A stretch of 64,000 nucleotides of DNA, taken from contig MSED01000004.1 of the NCBI GenBank assembly GCA_002099365.1, forward strand, positions 2,356,001 to 2,420,000, read 5' to 3'. The notes beneath the pieces were generated by a model, which made no database searches, was not told the DNA's origin, and worked only from the letters and a program-made list of their open reading frames with translations. The DNA comes from Phialophora verrucosa. Its lineage: Eukaryota > Ascomycota > Eurotiomycetes > Chaetothyriales > Herpotrichiellaceae. This document shows, in pieces, positions 29,945 to 40,600 of the stretch. The translations under genes were made by a program, and so were the position numbers. Position 1 is the stretch's first letter. The number at the start of each line of letters is the position of its first letter.

Positions 29945-31585
29945 ATGCAGGGCATGGCTGGAATGGAGGCAGAGGAGCGGCCTAGCAAGCTGCGCAAGCT
30001 TGACTCGAACGACCCTGAGCCAGCTGACCGAGTCAATGCTCGTCGGCTGTTGAGGGTCGACGAAGTGGCCAATGGCTCCGTCGAAAACCCGTCTTCATCA
30101 AGCGGTATGTTGCACACGCCCGCAGAGCATGGTGAAGACTCCAGGGAAGGATCAGAGTCGGACGCAGAACCGGCAAAGAAACGCCGCCGTGACCCTGACC
30201 CGGCTGAACATGAACGGCTCCTCCTCCAACAACAGCAGGACGGCAAGCCCACGGAACCTCTATCCAAGAGTCAGTTGAAGAAACTACGCAGACGAGAACA
30301 ATGGGAAGCTGGCCGGGACCACCGCAAGGCCAAGCGGAAACAGAAAACGCAGGAAAAGAGAGCCAAGAAGCGAGAGGCACGCGACGAAGAGGCACAACGT
30401 CTCCAACTGTTGCTGCAGCAGTCTCCGCAAGAGCGAGAGCGAGAGGAAGGCCAGCATTCAAAGACCATCTCGAACTCTGTACTACAATCACAGCTGCCGA
30501 AGCCGAAGCCGAAGCCAAAGCAGCCTCGCCATGTCCAACTGCCCGTGACCATCTTGATAGACTGCGGCTTTGATGACCTCATGATGGAGAAGGAACGCAT
30601 CTCGCTCGGCTCGCAAATCACTCGCTCATATTCCGACAATCACCATGCGCCGTACCAGGCCCATCTTGTAATCAGTTCGTGGGGCGGGCTCCTAAAAGAG
30701 CGTTTCGATACCGTCTTGCACAAGCACTACCTGAACTGGAAGGGCGTGAGATTTGAGGAAGGAGACTTCGTCGAAGCGGCCAAGAAGATGGATACGATCA
30801 TGAAGGACTCGAAAGCTGGTGGCGGGCAGTTGGTGGGTTGTTTTGCCAAGTTTGCTTCTTCTTCTTCTTCCCCCGCGAACGAAAACACCGAGCAGGAAGA
30901 GCAGGAACCCCCAAACACCGAGAACGGCCCCTCCGACGAAGCCACTACGAATGTCGCCCCCAACGAAGCCACGACCGCCAACGACGAGCACACATCACCA
31001 TCCGAAAACCCGCAGCCCGCTCAAAAAGACACGTCGCAGGCGTCCTCGGAACCGATCGCCGCCGCAATCTCTTCCTCGGCATATTCTTCGGCTCAACCAC
31101 GCGGCGAAACAATATACCTGACGTCCGACTCCCCTCACACCATCTCGGCGCTATCCCCCTACAGCACCTACATTGTGGGCGGCCTCGTTGACAAAAACCG
31201 CCACAAAGGAATCTGCTACAAGACGGCCTGCGACCGCGGCATCAAGACCGCCAAGCTCCCGATCGGCGAGTTTCTAGAGATGAGCAGCAGGAAGGTCTTG
31301 GCCACTAACCACGTCGTGGAGATCCTGTTGCGCTGGTTGGAGGAGGCTAATGCTGGCCGGGAAGAAGGGGCTTGGGGGCGGGCGTTCCTGAGCGTCATTC
31401 CGAAGAGGAAGGGCGGCAAGTTGCGAGAACAAGAGGGCGGGGATGGAGACGGGGAGGCGCAGAGCCAAGGTGACGATAAGAACGAGCGAATGGATCAAGA
31501 CGAAGATGAAGACGAGGTGGGCGATGGAGACAACGAGAGGGAGCATCGAGATGGAGATAAAGACAAAGCAGGCGATGATAACTAA
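29945..31585 (+). CDS. trm10: tRNA (guanine(9)-N1)-methyltransferase, Trm10 family
   Basis: This single exon encodes 546 aa. The ATG at 29945 is used because the upstream part of the frame has no ATG. A basic, coiled, Gln/Lys/Arg-rich N-terminal region (about 100-195) precedes the SPOUT methyltransferase domain. Domain motifs are ILIDCGFDDLM (about 203-213), SLGSQITRSY, IYLTSDS (about 389-395), VGGLVDKNRHKG with the likely catalytic Asp at about 416, and KLPIGEF plus TNHVVEILLRW. The two halves of the domain are separated by an unusual ~85-residue acidic/Ser/Thr insert (about 300-385). A strongly acidic Asp/Glu/Gly tail ends the protein. Trm10 methylates N1 of G9 in tRNAs with S-adenosylmethionine. 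Confidence 0.92.
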   Translation: MQGMAGMEAEERPSKLRKLDSNDPEPADRVNARRLLRVDEVANGSVENPSSSSGMLHTPAEHGEDSREGSESDAEPAKKRRRDPDPAEHERLLLQQQQDGKPTEPLSKSQLKKLRRREQWEAGRDHRKAKRKQKTQEKRAKKREARDEEAQRLQLLLQQSPQEREREEGQHSKTISNSVLQSQLPKPKPKPKQPRHVQLPVTILIDCGFDDLMMEKERISLGSQITRSYSDNHHAPYQAHLVISSWGGLLKERFDTVLHKHYLNWKGVRFEEGDFVEAAKKMDTIMKDSKAGGGQLVGCFAKFASSSSSPANENTEQEEQEPPNTENGPSDEATTNVAPNEATTANDEHTSPSENPQPAQKDTSQASSEPIAAAISSSAYSSAQPRGETIYLTSDSPHTISALSPYSTYIVGGLVDKNRHKGICYKTACDRGIKTAKLPIGEFLEMSSRKVLATNHVVEILLRWLEEANAGREEGAWGRAFLSVIPKRKGGKLREQEGGDGDGEAQSQGDDKNERMDQDEDEDEVGDGDNEREHRDGDKDKAGDDN

Positions 31586-31680
31586 GAGTGAGAGCATCGA
31601 AATGGAGACGGAGAGGAAGAGAAAGCGGGCGACGAAGTGCAAAATGAAGACAGCCACGCCGGCGTTGTCAACAAGCACAC
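31510..31680 (+). repeat. Degenerate repeat spanning the Trm10 stop codon
   Basis: The segment gagcatcgagatggagata, near 31540-31558 in the coding tail, is followed after the stop (31583-31585) by gagcatcgaaatggagac and further gaagagaaagcgggcgac text. The purine-rich repeat that codes for the acidic tail therefore continues past the stop for about 60-90 bp. Confidence 0.6.
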
Positions 31681-32088
31681 CGCCGCTACCTAAGGAATGA
31701 GTGCGCCCGGAAAAGTGGAGACAAGGAGGATCGAGGTGACGAAACAACCAACTGGGGTAGCTCAAGCTAGGCTATCATCAAGGGCTACACACTACCGCTG
31801 ACGGGGCGACTTTACGGGAGAAGATACCGTAGGCAGTGGGGGGTGGGCAGTGCACAGCTCGAGGGAAAGAACCAAGAAGGGCATCCCTCCCATGACCAGC
31901 AGCATGCATATGATTTCTCGCGGACCCAATAACGCGCTTGTCTAGCCGAGAGATACGCAGTGCAACTAATTCAAGCACTGTGATCCAATGCACGAGCCGC
32001 TGCGTTTCGAAAACGTCAAAATGGCATGCCAGCCAGCCATAGCCAGCGCCGGCCGGCACAATGGTTCAATGTCCCGACGTCAACTTAC
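31586..32088. other. Convergent intergenic region
   Basis: It lies between the 3' ends of Trm10 and the GH5_12 gene. It includes the repeat remnant near 31590-31680. If the GH5_12 gene has a third exon, it would lie near 31960-32060. Confidence 0.45.
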
Positions 32089-34483
32089 TCACATCACGCT
32101 GCAATTTTCCCTCATGGTCTCGAGATACCCACCGTCGGCTTCCTCGTCCTCTTCCATCAGAGACCCAGCCTTCCTCTTCATGCCTTTGACAGTCATGCTT
32201 TGATCCCCGGCCCCATGCCACCATTTCATCACCTGCATGCCCTCGCCGTCGACGTCGGCAGTATCGATCCTCCATCGCCCTCCCGTGACCTCGACGGTCG
32301 TCTTGCCCGGCGGGAAGTGGAATTCCGGGAGAAAGATCTCGGTGGGGATGGATTCCTTCGTCGCAGTCTCGGACGTGAGGCTGAACGTGAAGGTCACGGT
32401 CTTGAGGTCGAAGCCATAGTTTTGCACAGAGCCGACGGTGGCGATGGGTGAAGGACGCACCCAGGCTTCGGCGGCGCGGTAGCCCGTTGTGTTAGTGGCT
32501 GTGTTTGGATCAGTGGTGTAGGGTCGGGATACGGAGATTGGTCGTGAGGGTTGTTGTTGAATGGTGGGCGTTTTCAACGCGTCCTTGAGGTTCGAGGGGT
32601 CTATGGTCGTAGAGTCGGAGAGGGTCGTTCCCGTCCCGGCGGATCGTTGGCCCAGGGATGTTGTGGAGGGGTTGGTTGAGGGCAGGGCAGAGAGATCGGA
32701 CGCGTTGGGCAAGAGAGGGTCGTCGACAGAGACAATAGAGAGGTCTTCGCCGTTCCATTGATCGCCCCATTTGTGGTCATTCTGGAATTGATGTTAATGT
32801 GGAAAGATTCAAAGCACGCGGTGATGATGGGGCCGTATGAATGCTTACCTGGACGACATATGTCCATAAGGTGTAGCCCTGAGCCCCAGACCCTTCCAAG
32901 GCGAATTGGTTGGCGTCCAAAGCTGAGATCTGGCTCGAATAATCGCCGGTCTTGTAGGCATATTTGTCGTCCATGTCGAAGGGGATGCCGATCTCTGTGA
33001 ACAGCGTCGGGTGGTCGCCCAGATACTCCATGCCTTCCTCCCTGATTGCGCTGAGTTGATCGCGCAGACACCTCCGGATCGCTGCTTCGCCTAGACGGAC
33101 GGCGAAGACAGGGCTCGAGTACTTGTGCCGAAGAATACCAAAGACGTCTACATTGTAGTACTTGTTCCAGTGTTTCTGAAGGAGAGTGAGGCCGTCGTAG
33201 TAATGGCTTGCAAATATCAGCCGGTCGTCTTCGTCCGGGGTTCCCTTTATGCTTGGTGGTATTTCCAGGACGGCAGACTGTACCAGAATCATGCAGTTCT
33301 TGTGGATTGAACGAATGGCGTCCCTATACTTCCGATAGTGTTGCATGTAGTATAAGTTTGTGTATTTACTGTAGTCCAACTTCTCCCCGGACTTGGGTAT
33401 CGAGGCAAAATAGTTCGGCTTCAGAAGCTGGTCTTGACTTGGATCCCAAACACCATTCTGCGCCCATAGGCATTCGCCAAGCTTCCAGCCGGGATCTCGA
33501 TTCCATCCGTATTTCGTGTCATCAAAGTCGGTCGAGAGCCATGCGGACACGCCTTCAGGATCGACCAACTCTCTGCCGCTTTTGTACGGCCCGAACGTGT
33601 TGAAGTCGTAGACGTCTACTTCCGCGGCACGTCCCGAACCTGTGAGCATCGACTGCCACGGAGATGGCATTGTGCCTTTCCTCATCTTCAGCTCGTCCGG
33701 CAGCGCATTGAGATCCTCCCAGCCAATGAGGCCTCGATGCGGCTCGTTCATTGTCTCCCAGCCAATGACACATTCATCCTCCAGGCCGCCTGCATCGTGT
33801 ATTCGCTGCGCCAAACGAGCGCAAGCCGCAATAAAGTGGTCGGTCAGATAGTCCTGGATATTTTTGCCGTCGATGATTGCATTGGGTGCAAAGTCCCGGC
33901 CAGCATAAAACAACGTGAAGGTAGTCTCAGTTGCCAGACGAGTGTAGTTTGTCGGCCATAGCATCTTGGGAAACTGAGCGGGGTCCGGCCAAGTATTGTG
34001 GACAACAGCAGCCTGCGTTGCATTAAATGCCTCTGGATCCAATCCACAGGCGTAAAGTGTCCATAAAGGTGCTCCAGAGCCGCCTGTAAATCTCGACCAG
34101 ACGTCCTGGTGAGGGTCCATAAAGATGTAGAGCCCGTATGACTTTGCTATACGCAGGATCTTAATGGTATGGTCGATGAAGTCCTCGTCGTATTTCCCCG
34201 GGCCGGCGTGTTCCAGTGCCTCCCAAGTGAATATATACCGGATGACATTGTAGCCCCATCTCTTTATCCTGCCAAAGTGTATATGCGCCTCTTCCTCTGT
34301 GAAAGGCCGTCCAACGAAGGAGACGTTCTCGGCGTCGTAAAACCCCTCGGTCTCGTGCGAAGGTTGCGGCGGGTGTCTAGGGAGTTTGCAATCTCCAGCA
34401 ACATTGATGCCTCGGAACGTCACCTCCCGCCCCTCGGAGTCGCGAAATCTAACGCCATCGATTGTGAGCCCTGGGGTCGCCAT
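32089..34483 (-). CDS. GH5_12 beta-glucosidase acting on steryl glucoside/glucosylceramide (EGCrP/Egh1 type)
   Basis: Two exons give 775 aa: 34483-32849 and 32781-32089. The 67-nt intron has donor GTAAGC and acceptor TTCCAG. The N-terminus FRDSEGREVTFRGINVAGDCKLP and the long TIM-barrel are typical of fungal endoglycoceramidase-related proteins. The acid/base Glu is in WETMNEPHRG (E247) and the nucleophile in LFTEIGIPFDM (E497). The C-terminal part after about 545 has a Ser/Thr-rich insert and a beta-rich region ending in a sterically simple WWHGAG segment. Yeast Egh1 (about 764 aa) hydrolyses ergosteryl glucoside, and Cryptococcus relatives also act on glucosylceramide. No signal peptide is seen, so it is intracellular. 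The last residues are CSVM, a CaaX-like box, but a strong donor GTGAGT overlaps the stop, so another exon is possible. Confidence 0.9.
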
Positions 34484-35361
34484 TCGAAGGCAAGCTATTC
34501 AGTATGCCCGCGGAACCATGCGGCAGGAAGATGGACTAGGCGGGCTCTGGTTTCGCCGCTTCGGATAGGACGACGGCGGTGCGTGCAGGATGGGACGTCG
34601 ACGCTCAGGTCAATCGAGACTGGAGTTCCAGAGAGACACGGTCGTTGAGTAAGAGTTGGCGTTATTTGCGTGCAGTCCGCACCAGTGATGATGATGCATC
34701 ACTTGCCGAAAGGAGGAAACCGAGAGGAAACCTCCTTTCGGCCCGTGGTGATTCCGCCCTGTGCTCACCCCTACCACGTCTGTGATTGGCCTTACTAGTA
34801 TTCTGTAAGGCTGATAGCGGATCCAGGCTTGTCTCATAAAAGCTTGAACTATTATCTTTGTAAAGAAGCAGTGCGGTAGAATCCACGTTTAGAGCCGGCT
34901 TAGCAGAAGATGAGTCCCGTGCCCGAAGGGACATATGCTGTAGGCGGGATTTGCTTAGCAATTCCGTCGATGGAAGCAGAGCCGCACATGATGTTCAGAG
35001 TCACCCAGGCATCAGTCTGCAGTGATTCGTCATGCAGTAGAGGTAAAGATGTCCGCTAGCCTGTTCACCATCGGAATGCTTCAATACCTCGTACCCGGAC
35101 GAGGTAGAGTGAGTCCGCCAGCCTCCAAGCTCTCGAAGACAACCGAGACGGAGGTCACGCCGCTAACACCAAACACATACGCACCTACGGAGAACTCGTT
35201 CACTTCTAGCGCGAGGGTTCGGATATCATAGTTTTAGGGATTTAACGAGCTTGTCCAACATCCGCTTCGTCTGGTGTACGATCTGTCTTCTCAGAACGAG
35301 TTTCTGGCGGACGGTCGCTGGCGATGACCAGAAGCATGCGGATTCCTGTCGGCTCCGCCGA
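34484..35361. other. Intergenic between the methyltransferase and GH5_12 genes
   Basis: It contains the GH5_12 promoter and the 3' flank of the methyltransferase gene. A small inverted pair (cgaaaggagg ... cctcctttcg) lies at about 34699-34741. No gene is seen. Confidence 0.5.
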
Positions 35362-36252
35362 TCAGTCCTTTCTCCCGCTTGCGACCAAAGCAACCCACTT
35401 CCACACCACCGGCCCGCCGCCATACTTCTCCTTCAGATAATCCAAAATCGCTCGCGCCGCTGGTTGTCTGAACTTTTCGACTTCCTCTCTGGTCCAGAAC
35501 TTCTGAACCATCATATCCAGCGAAAACTGCAGCATCGCCTCGACCTCGTCGACACTCATCGTGGTCGTGTTCTCTACAGCGGCGGCCTCGACGGCTGTGA
35601 ACCCGCATTCTTGTAAATGTGCTCTGCCCTCGTCGACACTGTCCCACCTCTCTGGCGTGGTAGAGAATGCGTACCGAAGCTGTTCGTCCGTTGGAAACGA
35701 AGGAAGAGAGCCGTCCCTCGCCATACCTGCGCGGTAGTCGGCGGACCAAGGCACCATCTGCCAGGAACTCACGCCCAGGACCCCGCCCGGTCGGAGGATT
35801 CGATGGCATTCTTTCAGGCCATCAAGGGGCTTGGGCAGCATCTGCGGGCCGAAATTGAAGAAGATGTGGGTAAAGTGGTCGGAGGGAAATTTGGTGGCCT
35901 GTTATGTCGTCAGTCGTCACATATGAGCGGAATTCTGCAAGGCGCGAACCATGGCATCATTTGTCACGGCACGGGCATTGCTCCAGCCAGAAGACTCGAT
36001 CCGTTTTGCCATGTGTGCTATTGCCGGCTCGGATATATCGGCGCACGTGAGATCTAGGCGAGATCTGTCCTCCGGCGATAGTTGGGACATGATATGAGTC
36101 GAGACAACGCCTGAGCCACATGCTTGATCGAGTACAACGAGCTGAGAGTCCCCTGCAGGGGGGAACTTGGCCGTGCGGAGGACCATGTCAGCGAATGGGC
36201 CCATGATATAGTCCGCCTGGGCGGACATCTTTTCGTACACAGCCGGATCCAT
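35362..36252 (-). CDS. Class I SAM-dependent methyltransferase (UbiE/Methyltransf_11 type)
   Basis: Two exons give 279 aa: 36252-35950 and 35898-35362. The 51-nt intron has the unusual donor GTTCGC, branch ACTGAC and acceptor ATAACAG. Motif I is VVLDQACGSGVVSTHI (about 39-54), followed by LDLTCADISEPAIAHM. The region after the splice reads FPSDHFTHIFFNFGPQML and ECHRILRPGGVLGVSSW, the classical motifs II and III. The C-terminal half probably forms a substrate lid. The start at 36252 is chosen because the reading frame upstream is not protein-like. The substrate is unknown; similar fungal genes occur both alone and in secondary-metabolite clusters. No partner genes are adjacent. Confidence 0.87.
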
Positions 36253-37660
36253 GCTGTCAAGTAACGAACAAGTGCGACAAGGCAGGATGCTCCAGGCGAA
36301 AGAAATAAAATAAATCGTGTTGTCGAGAACACCATGCCACGATATCGGACTCGGGTTATTATATTCGGTCGCCTTGCTGTCCGTTGCATCGCGCTCAAAC
36401 GGTCCTGGTCGCACTCGGACACATATCTGAAAACTCTCCGGCTTCTAGTCGGCGGTACCGAGCTGCAAGTCTACCCATACAGAATGTGTCCGGGGGGCTA
36501 CCGAATCGTGGCCAGGCTCAAGGGAACTAAATTGTTGTCCTCAGTTGCTGTTTGAACATTAGCGAGGCAAAAGAAGCATAGAACTGGAATTCCCCTACCC
36601 AGTTAGTCGCGGTTATCTTCCTCCCGAACGTCTTTGTCCTTCCCACTCAATCGCAACGTTGACGTCCGGCCCACCCGCGCGAACTGTCTAGGCACAGGTC
36701 TTTCGTGTCGAGCATATTTTCCAAGCCAAGAGTGGCGCAGCATCGATTAGTAGTAGACTGTACGAGTAGGCAGTCAAGGCAGTGTACCTCGCATGTGGCT
36801 TGGTGTGACCCCTTACTTATACCTTGGATCTTAATGAAGCACTACGATCTACCCCCCTCACCCACCTGTCTCGCACTAGCGTTCTCGCACGGGAGAAAAG
36901 TACGGACAGATATCTGCTCTCGGTGTGGAAGGCCACGGCATTCTTCGGACTTCCAATGATGTGCTGAAGTCCAAGGTGGAGTGATCATCGGTGGAAAGGT
37001 CACCTGCGGGCCTGGGTATCACTCAATGAATCACTGTTACGATGTCCTTCTCGCGATATGTAATCAAAGTCCAGCGGTTGACAGGCTCCCGTGCGTCCAC
37101 TTGGGGCCGTGAGGATCTTAGATATCGGAGGAGGCCTTCCGCGCTTCGGTTAACCCCGACTCGGTCGGTCGCTCGTTGCTCGATCAAGTGGTAGATCTCG
37201 CGTTGGTGCCAAGGTTTGTAGAGCTTCAGGTGCCTAACGCTACTTACTGGTGGACTCAGTGGAAGGCAAATGGTTTTACGTGGAAACAAGAGCGAACTGG
37301 ATATGTCGAGAGGACCTGCATAAGTGGCGGTTTGCGGTACCGCACAGAACTTTACTTCGCTGGATCGTATCTGTTTGAAACGCAATTTGTGTGAACGTCA
37401 TCCACGCACATGGATTGTTCACTGGCCCTTGCCACGACTTTGTGAATGTTTTGTCAATCAGTCCATTGAAAGCGCGACAAGCATAGCGTTAGGTAGAGAA
37501 AAGGCAATGGCGAGACTTGTCGGCCAAAGGTGAGGCAATAAGCGCGTGGTGATGTCGTCCAAGTGGAATCTTCGGACTTTTCAACCCCTGCCTGCGCAAG
37601 TTCATCTTCTTTTCAACCACCCATCTCGTCATCCTGACCTGGTCTTCAGTTTCACTGGAA
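36253..37660. other. Divergent intergenic region upstream of Ski3
   Basis: The 1.4 kb holds the promoters of the methyltransferase and Ski3. The ORF at 37023-37385 (minus) shows no recognisable features. No gene is seen. Confidence 0.5.
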
Positions 37661-40600
37661 ATGGCGTCTATCAAGGCCGCCTTGAAGGCGGTCAAGTCGT
37701 CCCTTGATGGTGGGCATTTTGAGAGAGCAGCGGAGCAAGCAGAAGACTTGCTGAAACAAGAAGACAAAAATCACACCGCATGTCTCTTCCTTGGTTTCGC
37801 ACGAGAAAAGCTTGGAGATCTAGAGGGGGCAGAAAAGGCTCTTCTCAGAGGCGCCGCCGTCAAGCCGGAGGATGTCCAGGCATACAAGGGGTTAGTGACA
37901 TTGTACGAGAAGCAGGGGAGCGCCAAGCTGGATCAGTACCACGATGCAGCTTTCAGACTGGCAGAAATCTACGCGCGTTCGGAAGACAAGGTGCAATGCC
38001 AAAACGTCATCGACAAGTACGAACTGTTCGCGAAGAAACACGGGAGCCGCGCACAGTACCGACGAGCGCTGGAGCTCATTTTACCCACGTCAAGCCTCTA
38101 TCCAATCCTGGAAGGCCGGGTTCTGCAACCGAGTCTGACATACCTGCGCATCCTGGAATCGGCAGAAGCAGAAGAGAAAGAGTGGATAAACGCACAAACC
38201 GGGGAGCGAAGAACACGTCTCGGCGCGAAGATCGACCAAGTCACCCGCCAAGTAAATTACGAAGCCATCGCCAAATTCCAAATCGAGGAGAAATATGCCG
38301 CTCTCATTGACTGGACCCGAGATGACGATGCTCGCCACGACCTCGAACAGAAGCTGTTCCAGCGCATGTACAATAACCTGCTCGTCTTGCCGCAGGATGC
38401 CAAACCCGGCCAGCGCGACAAGGTCTTGAACATGGCTAATGGCATGGTCATCGTCAAGCATCCATTTCCATTGGCCTGGAAGATTGCGTTGGAGTGGGTA
38501 GATGTAGAAGACCTGCAAGAGTGGGACGTCAACATCTTCCGGGAGTACATTGGCTATTTCCCAGATGACGGTCTGAGTAAAGTACTCCGAGGCTTTCTCG
38601 ACAGCGATGCCTCACCGTTCCCACACCCGGACATTGAAGAGAAGGAAGGAGAGGAGACAACAGAAAGACTCAGTGAAGCGGATCAACTTATCCTAATGAC
38701 CGAGGGCCTCGAAGACTGCCCAGACTCGCTACTCGGCCAACGGATTATGGCACAAGTGTACGCCCATTTGAAGGAATGGCAAAGCACCGTTGACGCGGCC
38801 CGCAAGGCTCAGAAGTTGCACTTGGATGCTCAAAAACGATATGCGATCAATCTCCAGAACAGCTTCGATGGCGTTAACCTCGTTCTTGCCAATGCCCTCA
38901 TCACCTTCCAGTCTCCTCGCAACCACCCAGAAGCCAAGGAACTTTTCCTAGCCATTCTCGATCGCAAACCAAAGCTGACCTCAGCTTTACTCGGCATCGG
39001 CCTGATCTACGAGGAAGACGAGGACTATGCCGAAGCTGTTAAGTTCTTCGCTCAAGCAGCGGAGCGCGATCCTGCTAATATCAGAATCAAGCTCGAGCTG
39101 GCATGGTGCCGAACCCATAACGGCCAACTTCAACAAGGTCTGGACGAACTGAAAGCCATTCTGTCGGTCATTGAAGCAGAAAGGCCGCAAAACCAGAACT
39201 TACCTATGAAGTCCGTCACGCTCTATCGAATTGCCTACAGCCACTGGCAACTCCACCCATCCGCATCAGCGCGCAAGGACAAGTCGGGGCCTTATCAATA
39301 CCTCATTGCCTCCATCAAAGCTAACCCTGGCTACGCGCCTGCGTACACCCTTTTGGGAATCTACTTTCAAGACTACGGCAAATCGAAAGCCCGCGCACGG
39401 GTCGCACTGCAGAAGGCATTCGAGCTCTCCACCTCTGAGCTCGAGGCTGCACACCGCTTGGCTCGAGCGTTCGCCGAGAGCAGCGAATGGGACCTAGTCG
39501 AACTTGTTGCTCAGCGCGTGGTCGATTCAGGGAAGGCACGGCCAGCCCCGGGGAGCAAGAAGAAGGCTCATAGTTGGCCATATGCAGCGCTTGGTGTAGT
39601 GCAGATGAATAAGCAGCATTATTCACAAGCCATCGTTTCCTTTCAGCATGCGTTGAGGATATCGCCGGATGACTATTACTCATGGGTAGGGCTGGGCGAG
39701 AGCTATCACAATGCGGGCCGCCATATTGCTGCTACCCGAGCGTTTGCAAAGGCGGAGAGTATCCAGCATGGCTTGTCGGCCGAGGAGACCTGGTTTGCGA
39801 AATACATGCTCGCCAATGTTCAGAGGGAGATGGGTTCCTTCGACGAGGCCATCGCTGCGTACAATGACGTGCTTCTCCTCAAGCCAGGTGAGTTCGGCGT
39901 CCTGATTGCTCTCCTTCAAACGATTTCGGAAAGTGCCTGGTCGAAAGTTGGGTTGGGCATGTTTGGAGAGGCGGCGAGGCTTGCGGCGAACGCAATTGAA
40001 GTGGCTGTGCAGATTTCCAAAGAGCGAAGGGATGTGTTCAACTTGTGGAAGTCTGTTGGGGATGCTTGCTCTGTACTGGGCCATGTCAAGTTGTACGCCG
40101 GGACTGCCAATATGGGCACACTCCGGGAGCTGTTACAGGCACCTCTGAATGGCGAATTCAGCATTCTCTCCGAGACGGACGAGGTTGACATGGGCTCGCT
40201 CACGTCCATTGAGGCAGAAAGTGCTTCGGGCAAAGCCGACCAATACCTGCTCGCCTCCATACTAGCATACAAACGCGCCATTCACGCCTCAGCAACTGAT
40301 CAACACGCCCAAGCAGTCGCCTGGTACAACGTCGGGTGGGCCGAACACCAAGCGTACATCTCTGGTGGTGCGTCCCTGAACAGCGAAGGCAAGAAACCAC
40401 GTCGTTTCCTCAAGGCAGCCATGAAATGCTTCAAGCGAGCCATTGAGCTTGAGGCAGGTAATTCGGAGTTCTGGAACGCACTGGGTGTGGTCACCATGAC
40501 GCTCTCTCCGAAGGTCTCGCAGCATTCGTTTGTCCGAAGCCTTCACTTAAATGACCATAGCGCACGGACATGGACGAATCTGGGGGTTTTGTACCTGGTC

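Noticed and set aside
27071..36252. P450, glycosidase and methyltransferase as a biosynthetic cluster
   Set aside because: No backbone enzyme (PKS, NRPS, terpene synthase, DMATS) is present, Trm10 and other housekeeping genes are interspersed, and the glycosidase is a conserved lipid-turnover enzyme.
37023..37385. 120-codon minus-strand ORF upstream of Ski3
   Set aside because: No family features, no supporting splice context, and it lies in the shared promoter region of two real genes.
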